This document shows, one piece after another, positions 1 to 4,576 of a stretch of 5,879 bases of DNA. This stretch comes from Paracoccaceae bacterium (lineage in GTDB: Bacteria; Pseudomonadota; Alphaproteobacteria; Rhodobacterales; Rhodobacteraceae). Each line of letters starts with the position of its first letter. The first letter of the stretch is position 1. The position numbers were made by a program, and so were the translations under genes. The notes beneath the pieces are model-generated. The model made no database searches and was not told where the DNA came from. It worked only from the letters and a program-made list of their open reading frames with translations. The stretch lies in the NCBI GenBank assembly GCA_011523445.1, contig WTGT01000305.1, forward strand, positions 1-5,879, in the 5' to 3' direction.

Positions 1-129
1 ATCAGGAGAATCATTGGCCTGATTCCGATTTATCGAGCCAGGGGGAATGATCCATCCAGGCTTTGGCAACACTTCAGGTCCACCTTTTCCGATTCAGGCC
101 AACAGGCAAATCCAGATGATACGGATTGA
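1..129 (+). CDS. C-terminal fragment of an unrecognised upstream protein
   Basis: Reading frame 1 is open from the left edge to a TGA at 127-129, giving 42 residues that begin IRRIIGLIPIYRARGNDPSR and end in an acidic, hydrophilic tail (NPDDTD). A basic/hydrophobic start followed by a polar acidic end is typical of a real C-terminus, and the codons (AGG, TCC, CCA, GAT) resemble those of the genes downstream. I do not recognise the family and infer no function. The other two + frames in this stretch are closed early, at 20 and at 50. The gene is on the same strand as the T4BSS genes but separated from them by about 700 bp, so it is probably a separate transcription unit. Chance openness over 42 codons is possible, so the call is tentative. 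Confidence 0.45.
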   Translation: MRRIIGLIPIYRARGNDPSRLWQHFRSTFSDSGQQANPDDTD

Positions 130-470
130 AATCCACCACCAATTCAATTGCTGTTTCAGGCAGGAGGAAAAGGGCAATGTTCGAAACATTGTTTCTGCAG
201 GAAACCTTGATGTTGCCGACAATTACGGACTGGACTGCTTGACCGGTGCAATGCGATTTCCGTTTCCTGTCGGAATTCGGCAAACAACAACCCGGGAAAG
301 GCTCGGTAGGATTGATCCGGATCGGGAATGCTTCGGGCAAATATCCGGCTCGACATGAACGGGCTGGAAGCATGCCTGTTGCAAGAAAAATACAGTCCTG
401 GATTAAATTTGCCGAATGCTTTCCTTTGTCCCCCGACAATGCTAATTGTTACCCCGTTAGAGATAACACT

Positions 471-504
471 ACCATTCAGTAATTAATATTACCAAGCAGT
501 AATT
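471..504. repeat. Two imperfect 14-bp direct repeats, 20-bp period
   Basis: ACCATTCAGTAATT at 471-484 and ACCAAGCAGTAATT at 491-504 agree at 12 of 14 positions and begin exactly 20 bp apart, about two helical turns. Such spacing would place two protein-binding sites on the same DNA face. They lie where the sequence turns AT-rich, about 320 bp before the pilin gene. With only two copies, chance is not excluded. Confidence 0.4.
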
Positions 505-530
505 CTTGTAAGAACAACGACTGCAAAGGG

Positions 531-544
531 GTGGTTTTCACCAC
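531..544. repeat. Small perfect inverted repeat GTGGT-N4-ACCAC
   Basis: GTGGT at 531-535 and ACCAC at 540-544 are exact inverted copies around a 4-nt TTTC loop. The stem is only 5 bp and no T-run follows, so it is not a convincing terminator. It could be a small operator or chance. Confidence 0.3.
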
Positions 545-635
545 AACAAGGGTTTGTCAACTAAATATGTAATTCACACAAATTGAGTCTACACCCTAGT
601 AGATACTATTTAGGCATACAAATTCTCACAATTTT

Positions 636-650
636 AGGCAGGTTTTGCCT
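636..650. repeat. Small perfect inverted repeat AGGCA-N5-TGCCT
   Basis: AGGCA at 636-640 pairs with TGCCT at 646-650 around a 5-nt loop. No poly-T tract follows (TTGGTC), so an intrinsic terminator is not supported. It is one of several short palindromes in the AT-rich half of the intergenic region. Confidence 0.3.
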
Positions 651-721
651 TTGGTCAAATCCATCAGATGGTTAATGACCGCGCCAAAAACATAAGTTCA
701 TCAAATCCCACACCCAAAAAG

Positions 722-730
722 TTATCCACA
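722..730 (+). promoter_or_regulatory. DnaA-box match TTATCCACA
   Basis: TTATCCACA at 722-730 matches the consensus DnaA box (TTATNCACA) exactly, in an AT-rich stretch. A second site with one mismatch, TAATTCACA, is at 570-578. A perfect 9-mer can occur by chance, and no cluster of boxes, iteron array or replication gene is visible, so this is only a candidate binding site. It could mark DnaA-linked control of the operon or, less likely, part of an element origin. Confidence 0.35.
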
Positions 731-790
731 ACTAAATTTACCAACCCACAAATAAGTGTTGGGAGTTTCATCATACTGTCGAATTGTTGG

Positions 791-819
791 TCCTAAGCAA
801 ACACGAAATTTTCTTAGGA
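791..819 (+). promoter_or_regulatory. Inverted repeat that can sequester the pilin ribosome binding site
   Basis: TCCTAAG (791-797) and CTTAGGA (813-819) are perfect inverted copies. Beyond a single C/T mismatch the stem can continue with three more pairs (799-801 with 809-811), leaving a 7-nt loop at 802-808. The 3' arm contains four of the five bases of the AGGAG Shine-Dalgarno (816-820), so in the mRNA this hairpin would compete with ribosome binding at the first gene. At the DNA level it could instead be an operator. Pairing is seen directly; regulation is inference. Confidence 0.45.
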
Positions 820-820
820 G
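816..820 (+). promoter_or_regulatory. Ribosome binding site of the pilin gene, several candidate starts
   Basis: AGGAG at 816-820 precedes a crowded start region. GTG at 827 and ATGs at 830 and 833 are all in frame, 6, 9 and 12 nt away. An out-of-frame ATG at 825-827 is followed at once by TGA at 828-830, a start-stop pair. ATG at 830 combines a normal spacing with the preferred codon. The choice does not change the mature pilin, since the leader is removed. Confidence 0.65.
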
Positions 821-829
821 ACTAATGTG

Positions 830-1417
830 ATGATGGTAAAAGGATTTGGATTTAAAGCCCTTCAAAAAAAGCAGAGTGAAAAAGGTGCCACCTTGATTGA
901 GGCGGCCCTTTTCACGGTTTTGGCATTGGGTACCATAATCGGAGGAATAGTGTTCTTTCAGCAGGCATCGATTTCAGCCAAGACCAATGAAATGGTGCGA
1001 ACGATGGCCTCCTTGCAAACCCAGGTGAGAGCCCTTTTTCAAACTCAGGCAACCTTTGGAACGACCGGAATAAATTCTCTATTGATTGCTTCCAATGCAG
1101 CACCCTCAAATATATTGGAGGATTCAGATAATGATGGTACCATGGATGCCTTGGTCCACGGGTTTGGAGGTAGCATCACGGTTACCGGTGCCACAAGGCA
1201 ATTTACCATCGCAATGGCCGATGTACCTGTAGGGGTTTGTACCAGAATAATTCCCTTTGATGAGTCGGGCAATGGAACAATTGGTAGCGGTATTGCCTCC
1301 GTGACAGATGGAACGGCAACTGATACTGACGGTATAACTTCTGGTTCAGCAGAAAGTTTTTGCACCACCAATGCCAGTTCCGGTGAGGTATCGCTAACCT
1401 GGACCTTCGACAGGTAG
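830..1417 (+). CDS. Type IVb prepilin, PilS-like major pilin
   Basis: A 195-residue prepilin (196 if GTG at 827 is used). Residues 1-19 are a basic leader ending EKG; prepilin peptidase should cut after Gly19, leaving mature ATLIE with the invariant Glu at +5. A hydrophobic helix follows at about 20-45, as in all type IV pilins. The +1 residue is Ala rather than the Phe of type IVa. The C-terminal half has the PilS-family pattern: a VPVGVC segment with Cys137 and a second Cys178 near the end, likely a disulfide loop, then a final beta strand (VSLTWTF). Residues 98-106 (DSDNDGTMD) resemble a calcium-binding loop. PilS pilins form the thin pilus that stabilises mating in IncI plasmids. The gene lies 40 nt before the DotI homologue, likely in the same operon. 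A minor pilin is the alternative. Confidence 0.8.
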   Translation: MMVKGFGFKALQKKQSEKGATLIEAALFTVLALGTIIGGIVFFQQASISAKTNEMVRTMASLQTQVRALFQTQATFGTTGINSLLIASNAAPSNILEDSDNDGTMDALVHGFGGSITVTGATRQFTIAMADVPVGVCTRIIPFDESGNGTIGSGIASVTDGTATDTDGITSGSAESFCTTNASSGEVSLTWTFDR

Positions 1418-1457
1418 ATAAATTTAATTCCCAAACGGAAATCAAGGAATACCTGTC

Positions 1458-2105
1458 ATGAAGACCGGAAGAAATTATGGGGAGGTGGAACATGTCCAAC
1501 GTCGTTATGAGACTTGGATGAAAAGCCATGAAAGAATGTCCAGAACTCTTCTCGTCATGGTCCTTGTCACTGCTTTGCTTCTGGTATCTTTCCTCGTGGT
1601 TCTCTACCACAAGCCGGAACCGGTTTACTTTGCCACCAGGGTTGATGGTGGAGTCTTGCCACTGGTCCCCTTGTCAAAACCGTTCCTGACTGATGGACAG
1701 GTTACCAATTTTGCGGTCGAGGCAGTAACCCATGCCATGACCATAGACTTTGCCAACTGGCGAAACGACTTGGTCAGTGCATCCAAGTATTTTGAAAAGC
1801 CGGATGGATGGAATAACTTCCTTGATGCCATGGAGACTTCGGGAATGTTGAGTTACATTCGAGATCATCGCCTTGTCTCAACGGTGGTTGCCAGTGGAGC
1901 AGTGATTACAAGCTCCGGTTTGTCCCAAGGCAAAAACTACACATGGGAAGTCCAGATACCGTTGGTTATAACTTATGAATCAGCCAGTGAAATCAGTCGG
2001 GATTCGCTTCTGGCAGAATTGGTTGTGAAACGCTTGCCAACCTGGGAAGCGCCAGATGCAGTAGGTGTTTCAAGGATTGTCGTGAAGCCAGGTAAGGGAA
2101 TTTAG
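1458..2105 (+). CDS. dotI: DotI/IcmL/TraM-family type IVB secretion inner-membrane protein
   Basis: This 215-residue protein has a short charged cytoplasmic N-terminus (1-28), one membrane helix (about 29-50) and a periplasmic domain, the topology of DotI/IcmL and of TraM of IncI plasmids (about 210-230 residues). Family landmarks are visible: YFAT-VDG followed by the PLV-PLSKPFLTDGQV segment at 57-82, the aromatic run TIDFANWRNDL at 95-105, YFEKPDGWNNF at 111-121, and YTWEVQIPLVITYES at 161-175. The periplasmic domain of this family has a VirB8-like fold, and the protein forms part of the inner-membrane complex of the translocation channel. The ATG at 1458 has AAGGA nine nt upstream (1444-1448). 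The next gene starts one nt after its stop, so translation of the two is probably coupled. No cysteines are present. Confidence 0.9.
   Translation: MKTGRNYGEVEHVQRRYETWMKSHERMSRTLLVMVLVTALLLVSFLVVLYHKPEPVYFATRVDGGVLPLVPLSKPFLTDGQVTNFAVEAVTHAMTIDFANWRNDLVSASKYFEKPDGWNNFLDAMETSGMLSYIRDHRLVSTVVASGAVITSSGLSQGKNYTWEVQIPLVITYESASEISRDSLLAELVVKRLPTWEAPDAVGVSRIVVKPGKGI
2094..2099 (+). promoter_or_regulatory. Ribosome binding site for the DotH homologue inside the dotI end
   Basis: AAGGGA at 2094-2099 sits in the last codons of the DotI homologue, 7 nt before the GTG at 2107, which itself follows the TAG at 2103-2105 by one base. This decides the GTG start and points to translational coupling. Confidence 0.6.
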
Positions 2106-2106
2106 G

Positions 2107-3027
2107 GTGAAGACCATTAAGTTCTTGGTTGTCTCGGTTTTTCCCCTTCTTCTAGGGTTGCCAACGGACGCCGTTTATGCCCAGGAATTGATACAAGAAC
2201 AGGAAGATAATTCCGAGGCACCAAACGAGGTTTCCGAGGAAAAACTGTCGGAATTTTATGAAGCCCTGGAAAGTATCTTTCCCATGACACCTGAAATGGT
2301 GGACAAATTCCTTGCAGCCTATTTTGAGAATGAAGTTGCCATTTCAAATCGACCGGAACCTAATCCGCTGTTAGATTTTCAACTGGTCTCGCTTGATCCA
2401 GGCAGAGAACCTCCGGTGGTTCGGGTAACACCCGGAATAGCCTCAGCCGTAGGTTTTTTTGATGCGACTGGCACTCCTTGGCCAGTCAATCAGTTTATCG
2501 TAGGTGATGGTACCAATTTTGAGATACTTCAACTGGGAGATCAATCCAATTCACTGACAATTTCTCCCTTGGCAAGGGTAGGTCAAACCAATCTGGTTAT
2601 TTCCCTCAAGGGGGAAGCAACACCATTGGTATTGAAGGTCGAAATATCTTCCGAAACGGTTCACTATCAGGTTAATTTTCAAATTACCAGACCGGGACCG
2701 GAGGCCAGAATATCAAATCCTGATCCTGCAGATCATTTTCCCTTACCCGGCAATCAGGAATTGCTGAAGGCATTGGCCGGTTCCTTCACCGAGGAGGAGG
2801 CCAGCAAGGTTGAACTTGATGGAATAAATGCAATGGGTTGGGTAAAGGGCGAAGAACTGTTCATACGTTCAAGGCATGTGCTCCTTTCACCTCCTTGGCT
2901 TGGATCCTTAACTGGTCCTGACGGGGTCGTTTCCTACCAATTGCCCTACACTTCCATCCTCCTTTTTTCCGTAGGAGATCGGGTAATTAAAGTCACTCTT
3001 GGTCCCCAAGGAAAAAACGAACAATGA
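2107..3027 (+). CDS. dotH: DotH/IcmK/TraN-family outer-membrane core protein of type IVB secretion
   Basis: A 306-residue exported protein. Residues 1-25 form a signal peptide (Lys near the start, hydrophobic core, cut after VYA before QE), so the mature protein begins in the periplasm. An acidic helical segment follows (about 26-75). The family signature is the conserved domain from about 88: DFQLVSLDPGREPPVVRVTPG, then the aromatic motif FFDATGTPWPV at 117-127, which I recognise as the F-D-tG-PWP motif of DotH/IcmK. A beta-rich C-terminal domain with PPWLGS and a closing basic strand ends it. DotH joins DotC, DotD, DotF and DotG in the outer-membrane core complex of Dot/Icm; TraN does the same for IncI conjugation. 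Legionella DotH is about 360 residues, so this one is somewhat shorter. GTG start; the position after DotI and before DotG matches known order. Confidence 0.88.
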   Translation: MKTIKFLVVSVFPLLLGLPTDAVYAQELIQEQEDNSEAPNEVSEEKLSEFYEALESIFPMTPEMVDKFLAAYFENEVAISNRPEPNPLLDFQLVSLDPGREPPVVRVTPGIASAVGFFDATGTPWPVNQFIVGDGTNFEILQLGDQSNSLTISPLARVGQTNLVISLKGEATPLVLKVEISSETVHYQVNFQITRPGPEARISNPDPADHFPLPGNQELLKALAGSFTEEEASKVELDGINAMGWVKGEELFIRSRHVLLSPPWLGSLTGPDGVVSYQLPYTSILLFSVGDRVIKVTLGPQGKNEQ

Positions 3028-3060
3028 ATTTTACCTTGCTACCATTAGGATACTGAATCA

Positions 3061-4548
3061 ATGATATCCCGATTTATCAGTTCCCGTCTCGTGGCTTTTG
3101 TGGAGTGTCTAGTCCGTTCATTTTCACTTATCAGGATTAAAACTAATCAAAAGGTAAATGACGGCAAAATAATCCATTCCCGCAAGCCTCGATTTCAAAA
3201 GTCGCTTGGAGTAGCCATTATTCTGTTGGGTTTGGGGGTTGGTTTATATCTAAGCATTCGGGCAACTAAAGAGGACATATCCCTTTTGGCCAGAATCCCC
3301 AACATGATTACAACACCTGGTGGCGATACCCAGAGAAACTCCAACCAGTATCAGGACACGGTAAAACTTGCCAATCAGAAAAATCTGGCTTCGATCGAGA
3401 ATACTAGTGAATCCTACATTCTCATACCAGAAGTGGTAACAGAGACTATTGAGACCGAAACGATTTCAGACCCTCACCCATGGTCCCATGCGGATCAGGA
3501 AATTCCATCGGTACAAAACCAGGAATCCGAAACGGAAATGTTCGGGGATTACCATGCTCAGGATAATACAGAGATAACTGACAAAGGTAACACCTCGGAG
3601 AATTTGCTTGCCGAATTAAATTATTCCCTAAATTCGGAAACCTCCCTCCCACAAACCAATTTTGAGGAGGGTGTACCTACTCAAGTCAGTGTTTCAGCTA
3701 CAAGTCAATGGTCCAATTCGGGCTTAAGGCAAAACAGTATTGATGAAGGTATTTCGTATCAGAAGTCAGACGAGGAAAAAGAAGCAACGCCACAACAATC
3801 AAAATATGGACTGGCTATACTCAATCAGATGAATGCCATTGCCAATACCCTGGTCGTGCAAACACCGAAAACGGGATTCTTTGCTGATCAGACTATTCAA
3901 TCAGCCAATCGCCCATCACCATCAGTAATTTATGACAACGATTCTGAAAAGGTATTTCCAGATCAGGATGGCGATAGTGTGAAGGATGGCATGATACAAA
4001 GGATCCCTGCGGGAAGCATCCTTTATGGTGAAGTCATGGCGGAGGTAACCTCGGATTTGCCTGGACCTGTTTTGGTAGAAATTACCAATGGTCCATACGG
4101 GGGCTGGAGGTTGATAGGACAATTTGACACACCTCCCGGAAGCAGGGGTGCTTTGGTATCCTTTGACAGGTTGGTAAATTTGGAAGGTCAGGAATTTCCT
4201 GTCAAGGCCCTGGCCATAGATGGATTTGAGGGTCAATCACTGATAGCCAGCAAGTTTGAGCCAAGGCTCTTGCAAAGATATGGACCGGTGTTTGCAACAT
4301 CATTTATTTCCGGTCTGGCAGAAAGTCTTGCTCAACCCCGTTCAACGCTTGGTGTCATCGGGAATTCACAGGTTGTGATTGAAGAACCTTCGACCCTGGA
4401 ACAGGCAGGATATGCCGGGCTGACGAAAAGTATCAATACCATTTCGACCGATATTGCCAACCAACGTCTAAGGGGCCCACTTATCACCATCCAAAGTGGT
4501 CATCCTGTCGGCATCCTGTTTATCAGTTCAACAAACAACCTGATTTAA
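3061..4548 (+). CDS. dotG: DotG/IcmE/TraO-family VirB10-like channel protein
   Basis: A 495-residue protein with three parts: a basic cytoplasmic N-terminus with one membrane helix at about 49-66, a long polar Ser/Thr/Asn/Glu-rich linker (about 70-300) with no obvious repeats, and a C-terminal VirB10/TrbI-type domain (about 313-495). The last part is diagnostic: IPAGSILYGEVMAEVTSDLP, then GPVLVEITNGPYGGWRLIGQ and VKALAIDG, ending in GHPVGILFI. DotG spans both membranes and forms the central channel of Dot/Icm; TraO is the IncI counterpart. Legionella DotG is about 1050 residues because of a pentapeptide-type repeat region that is absent here, so this is closer in size to TraO. An aspartate-rich loop (DQDGDSVKD, 301-309) precedes the channel domain. 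ATG 3061 has AGGA ten nt upstream (3047-3050) and is needed to include the membrane helix. It starts 33 nt after the DotH homologue. Confidence 0.9.
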   Translation: MISRFISSRLVAFVECLVRSFSLIRIKTNQKVNDGKIIHSRKPRFQKSLGVAIILLGLGVGLYLSIRATKEDISLLARIPNMITTPGGDTQRNSNQYQDTVKLANQKNLASIENTSESYILIPEVVTETIETETISDPHPWSHADQEIPSVQNQESETEMFGDYHAQDNTEITDKGNTSENLLAELNYSLNSETSLPQTNFEEGVPTQVSVSATSQWSNSGLRQNSIDEGISYQKSDEEKEATPQQSKYGLAILNQMNAIANTLVVQTPKTGFFADQTIQSANRPSPSVIYDNDSEKVFPDQDGDSVKDGMIQRIPAGSILYGEVMAEVTSDLPGPVLVEITNGPYGGWRLIGQFDTPPGSRGALVSFDRLVNLEGQEFPVKALAIDGFEGQSLIASKFEPRLLQRYGPVFATSFISGLAESLAQPRSTLGVIGNSQVVIEEPSTLEQAGYAGLTKSINTISTDIANQRLRGPLITIQSGHPVGILFISSTNNLI

Positions 4549-4576
4549 CTTAACCCGTACTAAGGACCAAACAGTA

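Larger units (their letters stand above)
130..829. other. Long intergenic region, no convincing gene
   Basis: About 700 bp with no ORF that looks like a protein. From 130 to about 480 there are short ORFs on both strands; the longest (74-439, minus) is cysteine-rich, overlaps the probable gene end at 1-129, and has no visible ribosome binding site or family signature. This half may be a decayed gene or plain spacer. From about 480 to 829 the sequence becomes AT-rich and holds direct repeats at 471-504, hairpins at 531-544, 636-650 and 791-819, and a DnaA-box match at 722-730. Because the pilin gene and the run behind it have no other upstream space, the promoter of the operon should lie here, but no clear -35/-10 pair is visible. 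Confidence 0.7.

Noticed and set aside
74..439. Minus-strand ORF of 121 residues
   Set aside because: Cysteine-rich, no ribosome binding site seen, overlaps the probable gene end at 1-129, and no family recognised. Kept only as a possible relic in the intergenic description.
47..482. Plus-strand ORFs at 47-358 and 246-482
   Set aside because: They overlap one another and the minus-strand ORF, have unnatural composition and show no motif or upstream ribosome binding site.
583..609. Possible promoter TTGAGT-N15-TACTAT
   Set aside because: The spacer is short and both hexamers are poor matches. The distance to the first gene (about 220 nt) is long, so I do not call it.
636..656. Hairpin considered as an intrinsic terminator
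   Set aside because: The stem is only 5 bp and is not followed by a T-run.
1045..1610. Minus-strand ORFs opposite the pilin and DotI genes (1045-1434, 1203-1610)
   Set aside because: Antisense shadows of genes with clear family signatures on the + strand.
4500..4520. Two CATCCTGT copies that match the YATCCTG-Y nic-site core of IncP/IncI-type oriT
   Set aside because: They lie inside the conserved C-terminal coding sequence of the DotG homologue (SGHPVGILF), with no flanking oriT inverted repeat or adjacent relaxase gene. Coding constraint explains them.
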